A DNA stretch of 64,000 nucleotides, from NCBI GenBank assembly GCA_038529265.1, contig JBCBDX010000012.1, forward strand, positions 1 through 64,000, written 5' to 3'. A program made the position numbers and the translations under genes. This DNA is from JBCBDX01 sp038529265. GTDB lineage: Bacteria; Pseudomonadota; Alphaproteobacteria; Rhizobiales; Rhizobiaceae. Below the pieces are notes generated by a model that had not been told where the DNA came from, ran no database searches, and saw nothing but the letters and a program-made list of their open reading frames with translations. This document shows, piece after piece, positions 8,523-16,936 of this stretch; the first letter of the stretch is position 1; every line of letters begins with the position of its first letter.

Positions 8523-8993
8523 TTGAAACGTTCAGAATCTCTTGATCCGTTCGATTTGGAGATCCTCCGCATTCTACAAAAAGACAACACCGTGCCACAA
8601 CGGGTGATCGGGGAGCGGGTCAATCTGTCAGCGCCATCTGTGCAACGCAGGATCAAGCGGCTCGAGGCGTCTGGTGTCATCGCCGCCCAAACGGCCACTG
8701 TAGATCCCGCACGTTTTGGACCCGCCTTAACCGTAGTTGTTCAAGTCGAGCTGAACGTGGAGACGGGAGGGGCAATCGAACAGGTCAAGCAAAGCTTCGT
8801 CGATGCCCCTGAAGTACAGCAATGCTATTACGTCACTGGTGAAGCCGATTTTGTGTTGATCATTCTGGTGCAAGATATGTCTGAATATGAGGCCCTGACG
8901 CAGCGACTTTTCTTTTCAAATGAGACGATCAAGAAGTTCAAAACCTTTGTCACAATGGACCGCACCAAAGTGAGCTTAGAAATCGACATCTGA
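8523..8993 (+). CDS. Lrp/AsnC family transcriptional regulator
   Basis: About 156 residues. The N-terminal winged helix-turn-helix runs LDPFDLEILRILQKDN ... VNLSAPSVQRRIKRLE, followed by the RAM ligand-binding domain with QQCYYVTGEADF. I placed the start at TTG 8523 because CAGGAA sits about eight bases before it. A TTG at 8499 would add eight residues but has no well-spaced Shine-Dalgarno, and the ATG at 8488 is out of frame. Divergent position to dpaL suggests it senses an amino acid and controls dpaL. Confidence 0.88.
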   Translation: MKRSESLDPFDLEILRILQKDNTVPQRVIGERVNLSAPSVQRRIKRLEASGVIAAQTATVDPARFGPALTVVVQVELNVETGGAIEQVKQSFVDAPEVQQCYYVTGEADFVLIILVQDMSEYEALTQRLFFSNETIKKFKTFVTMDRTKVSLEIDI

Positions 8994-9353
8994 TCAGAAT
9001 AAAGCGGACATTGAGTTGGTTTGAACGAACGGCGACTTTGTCCGCGGTGCCGTCATTGACGAGACCGCTGTTGAAGGTCCGCAGCGCGGGACAAACCAGA
9101 CCTATGCACGTGCGGCTATTGCTGACGCAGCATCCTTTTGCTGTTGCGGCACATCGATCGCTGCCCCGCAGCGAGGGTCACCGAACCGGACGTTCGCCAG
9201 CGTCAACACGACCCGAACCGAGACTGCACATTCGCCGCAAACCGGTCAGATCAACGAGGTGCGGGACAAAGCTACCCTTCGACGCTTCACTGCGAATATC
9301 CGCTGTTAGCAATCCAGGTTCATGAAAGAAGGGTCAAGTTGGCGAACCAAAAT
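8994..9353. repeat. Non-coding stretch with degenerate GCGGAC-type repeats
   Basis: No convincing gene in 360 bases; open frames here lack family signatures and Shine-Dalgarno sites. Variants of a short element recur on both strands: GCGGACATT at 9004-9012, GTCCGC at 9040-9045, GAAGGTCCGC (reverse of GCGGACCTTC) at 9073-9082, CCGGACGTTCGCC at 9186-9198, and GCGAATATCCGCT (reverse of AGCGGATATTCGC) at 9292-9304. One more, GCGGACCTTCGTGC, lies beyond the next gene at 10091-10104. It looks like a decayed repeat-rich spacer. Confidence 0.5.
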
Positions 9354-10010
9354 CTACACGCAGGCGTCGAGCCAAACATCACTTTGACTTTCTGGGCTGC
9401 AATCACCGGATGTGAGTCTTGCAATCCGCGAAGCGCGGTCGTCTAGCTCTTCATCACTTTCAAGAAGCCGGAACCGTCCCGGAGCGATTAGCACAGCTAA
9501 CAGACGATGATACTCTTGATCGGTGAGCTCAGAGGGTGCTCGGCTATAGATGCTTTCACTTGCCGCAAAAAACCCCGTCATCCACCCTTCAGGACCGCGC
9601 CCCATCTCAACTGAGTCGAGCCAAAGCGCGAGTATCTGGTCTTTGGTGAGTTGCCGTTCGAGAGCAATAGCGAAGCCTGTCTGCCGTATCTTCCCGATTC
9701 CGGGGCGAAAATCCTCGAATCCTAGTCTCTTGGAGAGGGATTGGGAAATCGTAGTTAGTCCCGCCCCGGCCGTAGATAGATCAACGCCAGCATGGTCAAG
9801 AAATCCCGGGTCTTGCACCAAGATAAGCTGCCTGAGTTGTTCAATGCCTAGATCATTTGGCCCGCGACTGTCAGCGATCAAACTGTCCGCGCGAACTGCG
9901 TACGCATCTGCCTGACGAACGGCGTCCCAATATCCAATGGCGCCGTAGCCAACGGCCCCCGCAAGAACGAGGAAGAATAGGCTCAATGCGATGCTAAAAA
10001 TCCGTCTCAT
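9354..10010 (-). CDS. Membrane-anchored transglycosylase (GT51)-like protein, probably inactive
   Basis: Resembles the glycosyltransferase-51 domain that polymerises lipid II (MtgA, class A PBPs). From the ATG at 10010 it is 218 residues with a membrane anchor at residues 4-24. The core reads QDPGFLDHAGVD (66-77), LTTISQSLSKRL (85-96), then IALERQLTKDQILALWLDS (116-133), MGRGPEG and a C-terminal LTDQEYHRLLAVLIAPG block. In active enzymes the first block is E-D-x-x-F; here Q66 replaces the catalytic glutamate, and GGSTITQQ is altered. An upstream in-frame ATG at 10076 would add 22 residues in front of the anchor. No penicillin-binding domain follows. Repeat-bearing spacers flank it on both sides. 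Confidence 0.65.
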   Translation of the reverse strand: MRRIFSIALSLFFLVLAGAVGYGAIGYWDAVRQADAYAVRADSLIADSRGPNDLGIEQLRQLILVQDPGFLDHAGVDLSTAGAGLTTISQSLSKRLGFEDFRPGIGKIRQTGFAIALERQLTKDQILALWLDSVEMGRGPEGWMTGFFAASESIYSRAPSELTDQEYHRLLAVLIAPGRFRLLESDEELDDRASRIARLTSGDCSPESQSDVWLDACV

Positions 10011-10498
10011 GTTCACGTCACTAACAAGGAAACCTGCCCCTTGGAGTATACTGAAATCGAGGGTGAATTGAAACACTGAAACATCTTAAAGCGGACCTTC
10101 GTGCATTGCGCAGCATAGGTCAAATTGGGCTCTGACTTTGAGTCCGCCGCGTTGTGGACGAACGTAGGCGTCGGCTTGGTGAAGAGGGGTAAGACGCGCG
10201 GGTGTGCCGCTGATGCGCGATCTACCACATCAAATCTCCGCGCGGGGCCCCGGAGGGTCCAGCACACAAAAGGACCATTGCCATACCGGCATTGCCGGGG
10301 TCCCAAATTGTGAGCTCACCAACTTGCGCTCTTGGATGCTGAGCGCGGGGGCACGCAAGCGCGCCTGCCATTACCTTCGTTGTTTAAACCGGCTGGCCCT
10401 CATTGCCACGCCGCACCAACCAAAAAACTGTTCTACCTTCTTCCAACCGGGCGCGCGGCGCGCTAGGTGACCGCTCAAGACAACATGACGGAGTGACC
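10011..10498. other. Intergenic stretch without recognised gene
   Basis: 488 bases between the transglycosylase-like gene and the dehydrogenase gene. It holds one GCGGACCTTC repeat copy (10091-10100), a GC-rich palindromic patch (CGGGGCCCCGG around 10241-10251) and the Shine-Dalgarno of the next gene at its right end. Open frames on either strand lack family features. I see no tRNA and no terminator with a T tract. Confidence 0.5.
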
Positions 10499-11377
10499 AT
10501 GGCCAAATGCACATTCATCGGACTCGGCGTTATGGGCTACCACATGGCAGCGCACCTTAAAAACCGCGGCGGCCATGAGGTTACGGTCTACAACCGGACA
10601 GCGGCGAAAGCTGAAAAATGGGTGGCAGAGCATGGCGGGGCCATGGCCGAAACACCGGCCAAGGCAGCTGAAGGCGCGGACTTTGTTTTTTCCTGCGTTG
10701 GCAATGATGATGATTTGCGGTCGGTCACGCTCGGCGATAATGGCGCATTTTCATTAATGAAGACCGGCGCGATCTTCATCGACAACACAACAGCCTCAGC
10801 AGCCGTGGCTCGTGAACTCGATCAGGCTGCGAAAGCGGCTGGTTTCGGTTTCATCGATGCACCTGTGTCAGGTGGCGAAGCCGGTGCTGTCAACGGCGTA
10901 CTGACAGTCATGTGCGGCGGCGACCAGCAAACATTCGAGACAGCAAAACCGGTAATCGAAAGCTTTGCCAAAATGGTGGGTTTGATGGGCCCGGCAGGCA
11001 GCGGCCAATTGACCAAAATGGTCAATCAGATCTGCATCGCAGGGTTGGTCCAGGGCCTGTCGGAGGGAATCCACTTTGCTCAAAATGCCGGGCTTGACGT
11101 CGAGGCGGTCATCGACGTGATCTCAAAGGGTGCAGCTGGCTCTTGGCAGATGGAAAACCGCCACAAGACCATGATCGCCGGTGAGTATGATCACGGTTTT
11201 GCCGTCGACTGGATGCGCAAGGATCTGAACATCGTGCTCGAAGAAGCTGATCGCATCAATGCGTCAGTGCCGGTAACAGCCCTCATTGATCAGTTCTACA
11301 AGGACGTGCAGAAGATGGGCGGCAACCGTTGGGATACGTCGTCTCTGCTGGCGCGCCTCAAAGCCATCGGCGGTTAG
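10499..11377 (+). CDS. 3-hydroxyisobutyrate dehydrogenase-family oxidoreductase
   Basis: NAD(P)-dependent beta-hydroxyacid dehydrogenase (MmsB/GarR/GlxR family), 292 residues. It has the dinucleotide-binding GLGVMG (8-13), the substrate-binding APVSGG (121-126) and the catalytic lysine K173 in GQLTKMVNQ. The ATG at 10499 is preceded by GGAG; a longer reading frame upstream adds sequence outside the Rossmann fold and is unlikely. Its substrate cannot be fixed from sequence: hydroxyisobutyrate, tartronate semialdehyde or a related acid are options. An Lrp-type regulator lies convergent, eight bases downstream. Confidence 0.88.
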   Translation: MAKCTFIGLGVMGYHMAAHLKNRGGHEVTVYNRTAAKAEKWVAEHGGAMAETPAKAAEGADFVFSCVGNDDDLRSVTLGDNGAFSLMKTGAIFIDNTTASAAVARELDQAAKAAGFGFIDAPVSGGEAGAVNGVLTVMCGGDQQTFETAKPVIESFAKMVGLMGPAGSGQLTKMVNQICIAGLVQGLSEGIHFAQNAGLDVEAVIDVISKGAAGSWQMENRHKTMIAGEYDHGFAVDWMRKDLNIVLEEADRINASVPVTALIDQFYKDVQKMGGNRWDTSSLLARLKAIGG

Positions 11378-11384
11378 CGCAGCA

Positions 11385-11858
11385 TCAGGCTTTGTCGATG
11401 GATAGATAATCCAACGGCAAGGCGGTCGTGTTCTTGATCTGCTCCATGGCAAAAACGGACGAGACATCCTTGATTTCGATCTTATCGATCAGGCGCTTGT
11501 AAAATGCATCATAGGCCGCAATGTCCGGTACAACGACGCGTAACAAATAGTCCACATCCCCGCTCATGCGGTAAAACTCGACAACTTCAGGAAACGCGCT
11601 GATAACTTCAGAAAAACGCAGGAGCCATTCACGTGTATGCGAACTGGTGCGGATCGACACAAACACATTGACGCGCGCATTGACCTTTTCGGGATCGAGT
11701 ATCGCAACACGCCCGCTGATGATCCCGTCTTCTTCCAGCTTTTGAATGCGGCGCCAGCAGGGCGTGGTTGAAAGACCAATGCGCTTTGCAATTTCAGCGA
11801 CGGCCATGGTGGCGTCTTCTTGCAAAAGCCGAAGAATATTCCTGTCTGTGCGGTCCAT
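11385..11858 (-). CDS. Lrp/AsnC family transcriptional regulator
   Basis: 157 residues, starting MDRTDRNILRLLQEDATM, with the HTH (IAKRIGLSTTPCWRRIQKLE) and a C-terminal RAM domain (RMSGDVDYLLRVVV). This HTH spelling (STTPCWRRI) is that of the closer Lrp subgroup, in which many members act on amino acid metabolism. Its target is not evident: it is convergent with the dehydrogenase and is the last gene of a minus-strand group after the UDG gene, 50 bases downstream of the UDG stop. Confidence 0.9.
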   Translation of the reverse strand: MDRTDRNILRLLQEDATMAVAEIAKRIGLSTTPCWRRIQKLEEDGIISGRVAILDPEKVNARVNVFVSIRTSSHTREWLLRFSEVISAFPEVVEFYRMSGDVDYLLRVVVPDIAAYDAFYKRLIDKIEIKDVSSVFAMEQIKNTTALPLDYLSIDKA

Positions 11859-11908
11859 GTGAAATTTCCTTGCCCAAATTCAGAGGTTTTCCGCTTAAGG
11901 CAGAAGCT

Positions 11909-12529
11909 TTATTTCGGCAAGCGTTTGCCCACCTCTTTGCGCAGTGCGGGAATAACTTCTTCGGAAAACCACGGATTCTTTTTGATCCAGCTATTATTAC
12001 GCCAAGATGGATGCGGGAGCGGCAGAACAAAACGACCATTGACAGGCGATGCAAGCAGCGTTCGCCAACTCGCAACGGTCTGTGTAAGTGTTTTCATCCG
12101 GCGATCACCCAGATGATAAGCTTGCGCATATTGGCCAATAACGAGAACGAGTTCGATCTGGGGCATCATTGCAAAAAGCCGGTCATGCCAAGCATCCGCA
12201 CACTCGCGGCGTGGAGGCAGGTCCGCGCCCTTATCGTTCAGGCCAGGAAAGCAGAAGCCCATCGGCACGATTGCAATCTGATCGGGATCATAGAAAATAG
12301 TTTCATCAACTCCGAGCCACTCACGCAGCCTTTCGCCGGAAGGATCGGTGAAAGGCCTGCCAGACTGATGCACGCGGGTGCCTGGTGCTTGGCCTGCAAT
12401 GCATATGCGTGCTTCGGATGATGGCACTACAACCGGTCGCGGCTTATGTGGCAGAGCCTTGCCGATTGGTCTGTCGACGCAGATCGTGCACCGCCGAATT
12501 TCGGCATGTAACTCTATTAACTCAGTCAA
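11909..12529 (-). CDS. Uracil-DNA glycosylase superfamily protein
   Basis: 206 residues. The family signatures are GQAPGTRVHQSGRPF (residues 46-60) for the first active-site block, VLVIGQYAQAY in the middle and LPLPHPS near residue 176 for the C-terminal uracil-binding loop. C14-x2-C17 at the N-terminus resembles the start of the Fe-S site of family 4/5 enzymes, but I cannot confirm a full four-cysteine set. The start is TTG, overlapping the stop of the SNase-like gene upstream (TTGA), so the two are translated from one mRNA. Likely a DNA repair enzyme of COG1573 type. Confidence 0.85.
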   Translation of the reverse strand: MTELIELHAEIRRCTICVDRPIGKALPHKPRPVVVPSSEARICIAGQAPGTRVHQSGRPFTDPSGERLREWLGVDETIFYDPDQIAIVPMGFCFPGLNDKGADLPPRRECADAWHDRLFAMMPQIELVLVIGQYAQAYHLGDRRMKTLTQTVASWRTLLASPVNGRFVLPLPHPSWRNNSWIKKNPWFSEEVIPALRKEVGKRLPK

Positions 12530-13089
12530 CCGCGATCACCTCCGAAGATCGACAACAGCCAAGGAAATCCACCGGCATCGCCACGCCTGGCTCTGAAATC
12601 ACGCGGCATGTCAAAGGTTCCAGCCCATAAACCGACACCGCGTCGGCGCGCTTCTCGCTCCACGCTGCCAAAGCCGCCAAAATCCACAGCCCAGCCATTT
12701 CGAACCATATGTTCATTCAGGGAGATCGCATCATTTTCAGCGAAACAAAAAGACAGGGCACGCCCGTACCGGTCTCTTTGTGCGCTCTGGCAGAGAACCG
12801 GGCCGTTGGCGATCAAACGCCGCAATTCCTGCCTCGATCTCTCACCGCACCCATAGTCTTGCCCATCAACGTCAGTACAAATCTGACCGAACTCGGGTGC
12901 ATCGATACCTTCCAAGCGCACCTCAATGCCAGCAACACGCAGCGAGTCGCCATCAATCACCTGCGCCGTCCCATCAAGTTCCTCTTGAGACAAACGGGAT
13001 AGATATGCTGCACCCACGGCTACGACGACAAACAGCGTCACCAGGCGAGCTATGTCCCGAAATCTTGAAACTCTGGTGTTTCCGGACAC
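12526..13089 (-). CDS. Thermonuclease (SNase-like) family protein with N-terminal membrane anchor
   Basis: 187 residues from a GTG start. A hydrophobic segment at about residues 14-30 would act as signal anchor or signal peptide, and the SNase domain follows. The catalytic set is visible: D46/D48 in VIDGDS, R58, D63 and E66 in VRLEGIDAPE, and an arginine in RDRYGRALSF. The usual DTPE is DAPE here, common among proteobacterial members. Predicted activity is Ca-dependent phosphodiesterase on nucleic acid outside the cytoplasm. It overlaps the UDG-family gene downstream by four bases. Confidence 0.87.
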   Translation of the reverse strand: MSGNTRVSRFRDIARLVTLFVVVAVGAAYLSRLSQEELDGTAQVIDGDSLRVAGIEVRLEGIDAPEFGQICTDVDGQDYGCGERSRQELRRLIANGPVLCQSAQRDRYGRALSFCFAENDAISLNEHMVRNGWAVDFGGFGSVEREARRRGVGLWAGTFDMPRDFRARRGDAGGFPWLLSIFGGDRG

Positions 13090-13182
13090 TTGATTACCGC
13101 CTTGCAGAAGGGATTGTTAAGACTTTGGAAAGTATGATGGCAGCGTTTTTGAGAGTATGCGTAACCCACATTAAGCAGCCTG

Positions 13183-14745
13183 ATGCAGCCATCTTCGTCT
13201 CCAGACAAAATCATTGTCGATCGTCGGCGCTCAGTGCGAAACGCGGATTTGCGCAAGACGGTGCAAAAAACGCGCGACCAATTGGCTGTTGCGCAGGGCA
13301 GCAACACAAATTTCATTTCCGACATATTGACGATGTTTGCAAATGCAGTGGTGACGTCGGTTTGGGCCGTTCCACTGCTTATTTTGCTGGTTGCGGTTAC
13401 CGGTGTGCTAATTGGCTACCGTCTTGAGATCCTGCTTTGGGCGATGGCCGCCAGTATCAGCTACGCTTTTTTCGGAATTCTGGCGCGAAAGTTTCTCAAC
13501 AAGACTGTCGCTGCAGTTCACGAGAAGTGGCAGAACTATTTCTTCTTGCTGGTATTCCTGACGGGTAGCATTTGGACTTTTATTGCTTACGACCAGTGTA
13601 GCAATTGTTCAGCTGATGCCGCGCTATTTGTCAGAACAAGCGCGCTTATTCTGGCAATCGCGACAACTGCAACGATCTGCTATGCACTGCCAACATCCAC
13701 TATAATCGGCTTTGCCGTGCCCGTTGTCGTATTCGTCTATGTGGAAGTAACACAACCATCGCAGAGTTCATTCATTGCCATCGGCTTGGTCGCTGCCGCG
13801 CTTCTTTTTTTCTCTTTCATCTCAGTGCGTTTGCACAAAGCAGCACTGGTAGGCTTGTCCTATCGCAGTCAAAACCAAGCCCTGATCGCTGAATTGGAGA
13901 TGGCAAAGTCAATTTCCGATGAAGCGCGTCGTCGGGCCGAGGAAGCAAACCTGGCAAAGTCTCGCTTTCTGGCATCCATGAGCCATGAGTTGCGCACGCC
14001 GCTTAATGCCATCCTCGGCTTTTCCGAAGCCATGAACGCAGAGGTGTTCGGACCGCTGAACAATGATCATTACAAGACCTATGCAGGCGACATTCATGAA
14101 AGCGGTCGGCATCTCCTCAACCTGATCAATGAAATTCTCGATCTGTCGCGCGTAGAAGCTGGAAAGTATGATCTACGCGAAGAACCACTTCAGCTAAGCG
14201 CGATTGTCGAGGACTGTATGGGCCTGGTGAGAATGAAGGCCGATGCAAAGTCGATCAGGATCGAAGCACGCACACAGGCCGGGCTGCCAAAGCTGGTTGC
14301 TGATGAAAAATCGTTGCGTCAGATCATTTTGAACATTGTTTCCAACGCCCTCAAATTCACGCCCAATGGCGGTGAAGTCACAATAAAGGCGGGCCTCACC
14401 TCGTCTGGGGGTCAATACATCACGGTGACAGACAACGGCCCCGGCATTCCAGAAGAAGAAATTCCGATTGTCCTATCGGCCTTCGGACAAGGGTCGATCG
14501 CTATCAAGAGCGCGGAACAAGGCACAGGGCTTGGCCTGCCGATCGTTCAAGCATTGGTTCAGATGCATGGCGGGACGTTTGAACTGACCTCGAAACTACG
14601 CAAAGGAACATCGGCCACCGTTCGCTTCCCGGCAAGCCGCGTGCTGGAAGCATTTAACCGTGAAAGCGCACCAGTAGCGAGCGAAGTTGACACGCGATCA
14701 GCAGCCAAACTGGCTGAAGAAGAGCCTTCGCAAGCCTTCGGCTAA
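13183..14745 (+). CDS. Membrane-bound sensor histidine kinase
   Basis: 520 residues. A cytoplasmic N-terminal tail of about 57 residues is followed by about six membrane segments (59-78, 82-102, 119-136, 150-168, 172-188, 197-214), a coiled linker (residues 230-258), then HisKA with SMSHELRTP (H268) and HATPase_c with N box LNIVSNALKFT, G1 DNGPGIP and GTGLGLPIV. There is no PAS domain and no receiver domain, and no response regulator gene is adjacent. The FLASMSHELRTPLNAILGFSE spelling places it with the DivJ/PleC/PdhS-type kinases common in Hyphomicrobiales. A cell-cycle role is possible but not shown by sequence. Confidence 0.9.
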   Translation: MQPSSSPDKIIVDRRRSVRNADLRKTVQKTRDQLAVAQGSNTNFISDILTMFANAVVTSVWAVPLLILLVAVTGVLIGYRLEILLWAMAASISYAFFGILARKFLNKTVAAVHEKWQNYFFLLVFLTGSIWTFIAYDQCSNCSADAALFVRTSALILAIATTATICYALPTSTIIGFAVPVVVFVYVEVTQPSQSSFIAIGLVAAALLFFSFISVRLHKAALVGLSYRSQNQALIAELEMAKSISDEARRRAEEANLAKSRFLASMSHELRTPLNAILGFSEAMNAEVFGPLNNDHYKTYAGDIHESGRHLLNLINEILDLSRVEAGKYDLREEPLQLSAIVEDCMGLVRMKADAKSIRIEARTQAGLPKLVADEKSLRQIILNIVSNALKFTPNGGEVTIKAGLTSSGGQYITVTDNGPGIPEEEIPIVLSAFGQGSIAIKSAEQGTGLGLPIVQALVQMHGGTFELTSKLRKGTSATVRFPASRVLEAFNRESAPVASEVDTRSAAKLAEEEPSQAFG

Positions 14746-14754
14746 AAGACGTCT

Positions 14755-15771
14755 CTAATCGTCGCGGTCGCTGACGCCAGCCTGCTCAAAGGTCGCCATT
14801 TGAGCGTGACACATTGCAGCGGATCGCACGAGGCCAGCCGCCAACGCGGCACCGGTGCCTTCCCCGAGACGCATACCCAAATCGAGCAGTGGCTTTTTGC
14901 CGAGCTTTTCGATTGCCGAAGCGTGCGCCGGTTCAGCAGATGTGTGCCCCAACATGCAATGATCGAGCGCTTGCTCGTTTGCTGCATGCAGAACCGCCGC
15001 CGCAGACGTTGCAACAAACCCGTCGACGATAACCGGGATGCGCTCGATACGCGCTGCCAGAATGGCGCCAGCCATGGCCGCAATTTCGCGACCGCCTAAA
15101 CGCCTAAGCACTTCCAAAGGGTCTTTCAAATGGGCCTTGTGCAAGGACACCGCTCGGCGCACAACGTCAGCCTTAACCGCCATTTGCGCTTCATCCGCGC
15201 CCGTTCCAGGGCCGATCCAATCTTCGGCTTTTCCCCCGTATAGCGCATGATAGATAGCGGATGCCACTGTTGTATTGCCAATCCCCATCTCACCAATGCA
15301 CAAAAGATCGGTGCCGCCGGCAATGCTCTCCATCCCGTAAGCCATGGTCGCCGCGCAATCGCGCTCCGACAAGGCAGCGTCAACGGTAATGTCAGCAGTT
15401 GGCACATCAAGCGCAAGATCAAAGACCTTCAAACCCAGATCATTCGCGATGCAAATCTGATTGATAGCAGCGCCACCGGCAGCAAAATTTTCAACCATTT
15501 GAGCGGTAACCGATGACGGGTACGGCGAGACGCCTTGCGCTGTCACGCCATGGTTGCCTGCAAAGACGGCAACCAAAGGTCGGGTTACCGCGGGCGCCCG
15601 TCCTGTCCACGCGGCCAGCCATTCTGCGATCTCTTCCAGACGGCCAAGCGCTCCGGGCGGTTTCGTCAGCTTCACATCACGCTCTCGAACCGCATCGACG
15701 GCATGTTCAACCGGCCCCGGGAGATCCGCCAGCAGGCGTCGAAAATCATCAAATGGAAGGCCGGATGTCAT
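14755..15771 (-). CDS. cobT: CobT, nicotinate-nucleotide--dimethylbenzimidazole phosphoribosyltransferase
   Basis: Makes alpha-ribazole phosphate for the lower ligand of cobalamin. 338 residues with the expected KPPGALGRLEE near the N-terminus, FAGNHGV, EMGIGNTT in the middle and the catalytic glutamate E304 in LGEGTGAA near the C-terminus. It converges with the histidine kinase gene and is divergent from cobS, with 102 bases between the two starts. In the rhizobial nomenclature the same gene is called cobU. Confidence 0.96.
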   Translation of the reverse strand: MTSGLPFDDFRRLLADLPGPVEHAVDAVRERDVKLTKPPGALGRLEEIAEWLAAWTGRAPAVTRPLVAVFAGNHGVTAQGVSPYPSSVTAQMVENFAAGGAAINQICIANDLGLKVFDLALDVPTADITVDAALSERDCAATMAYGMESIAGGTDLLCIGEMGIGNTTVASAIYHALYGGKAEDWIGPGTGADEAQMAVKADVVRRAVSLHKAHLKDPLEVLRRLGGREIAAMAGAILAARIERIPVIVDGFVATSAAAVLHAANEQALDHCMLGHTSAEPAHASAIEKLGKKPLLDLGMRLGEGTGAALAAGLVRSAAMCHAQMATFEQAGVSDRDD

Positions 15772-15873
15772 GTATACTCCGATAGAGGTCGTCTGTGATC
15801 TATGGGCTGAGCAACTTTCATAGTGGCATTATTCGTGCAAGTCATGCACCACTGAAAAGCGACACTTTCTACC

Positions 15874-16668
15874 GTGAACCCATCTAAGATGTTCATAGCA
15901 ACAATACGCGCACTCGGCTTTTTAAGTCGCGTTCCAATAAGTTCGCAGCACTTTGATGAAGCTCATCGCCCCAGCGATGATGCACATGCATATCCACTTG
16001 CAGGTATCGCAATCTCTTTGCCCGCCGCCTTGATCATCTCAGGTGCAGCTTTTTATCCGACAGCTTCACTCCTGTTTGCGGCTCTCGCAGTGTTTTCTAC
16101 AGTCGTTATCACAGGTGCCTTACATGAAGACGGGCTGGCCGACGTAGCCGATGGCTTCTTTGCAACTAAAGATCGCGCGCGAATGCTCAAGATCATGCGC
16201 GATCCGCACCTTGGGACATTTGGCACGCTTGCGCTCATATTCAGCATTGTTCTGCGCGTTGCTTGCTTGAGCATCGTGATTGAACAGACCGGCCCATTGG
16301 CCGCAGCTTTGCTTTTTATGGGTGTCGAGGCTGTGTCGCGAAGCGCAATGGTTTGGCACTGGTACGCCCTACCAAACGCGCGCTCCGGCGGCAAAGCTGA
16401 CCAAGCCGGCCGGCCGGACGAAAAACAAGTACGGTTGGGCGTCGCTATCGGCAGCGGAACCTTCATTATAACTGGTTTGACCGCCCAGATACATCTGCTG
16501 ACAGTTGTTATTACTGTGACACTTGCCGCTTGCGCAGCATTCGTTTTCAAAAGCTACTGCAGCACGAAGCTGGATGGGCATACAGGGGATACCATTGGCA
16601 CAACACAACAAATTGTTGTGGTCACCGTGCTGAGCGTGCTTGCAATTTTGGGTACGACGCCCACCTGA
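15874..16668 (+). CDS. cobS: CobS, adenosylcobinamide-GDP ribazoletransferase
   Basis: Last enzyme of the nucleotide-loop assembly of cobalamin, an inner-membrane protein. 264 residues with several hydrophobic segments and the Mg-binding signature HEDGLADVADGF near residues 85-96, then KDRARMLKIMRDPHLGTFG. The start may be GTG 15874 or, five codons later, ATG 15889; neither has a strong Shine-Dalgarno. It pairs with divergent cobT. Confidence 0.94.
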   Translation: MNPSKMFIATIRALGFLSRVPISSQHFDEAHRPSDDAHAYPLAGIAISLPAALIISGAAFYPTASLLFAALAVFSTVVITGALHEDGLADVADGFFATKDRARMLKIMRDPHLGTFGTLALIFSIVLRVACLSIVIEQTGPLAAALLFMGVEAVSRSAMVWHWYALPNARSGGKADQAGRPDEKQVRLGVAIGSGTFIITGLTAQIHLLTVVITVTLAACAAFVFKSYCSTKLDGHTGDTIGTTQQIVVVTVLSVLAILGTTPT

Positions 16669-16695
16669 TCTCATATCATTACGACTGAGAGAAAC

Positions 16696-16923
16696 ATGAA
16701 ATCGCCCTGTATATTGGTTTGTTCAATCGATGACGTAACTGGCTTCTGCCATGGATGTGGACGCACGCGCAGCGAAATTGGAGGCTGGACCAGTATGACC
16801 GATGGAGATCGTGACGCCATCATGGAGAGCTTGGAACAGCGTCTTGGGCAAATCGAAAAAAAGCCTCGCCGGGTCACAAAGAGACAACAATTAGCCGATA
16901 GCAAACTGCAGACAGGGCACTAG
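16696..16923 (+). CDS. DUF1289 domain protein
   Basis: Small 75-residue protein with the four conserved cysteines of DUF1289 (SPCILVCSID, FCHGCGR), then a W-T-x-M-x-x-x-x-R-x-x-I/V pattern (GGWTSMTDGDRDAIM). The cysteines probably bind zinc or an Fe-S cluster; function is unknown. It lies 27 bases after cobS and 13 bases before the protease gene, in the order typical for Hyphomicrobiales. Confidence 0.9.
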   Translation: MKSPCILVCSIDDVTGFCHGCGRTRSEIGGWTSMTDGDRDAIMESLEQRLGQIEKKPRRVTKRQQLADSKLQTGH

Positions 16924-16936
16924 GATCGGACCGTAA

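Noticed and set aside
9011..9325. Open frame of about 100 codons on the plus strand.
   Set aside because: No Shine-Dalgarno, no recognisable domain, arginine/proline-rich low-complexity translation, and it runs over the degenerate repeats.
10381..10440. tRNA-like look of a CCAACCA-ending sequence before the dehydrogenase gene.
   Set aside because: No TpsiC-arm consensus and no cloverleaf pairing could be drawn.
11768..12421. Open frame of 217 codons on the plus strand over the Lrp and UDG genes.
   Set aside because: Antisense to two recognised genes and without protein family character.
15772..15873. Possible cobalamin riboswitch between divergent cobT and cobS, because of a GCCACT word on the minus strand.
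   Set aside because: The gap is only 102 bases, too short for the full riboswitch, and no other conserved element of the class is visible.
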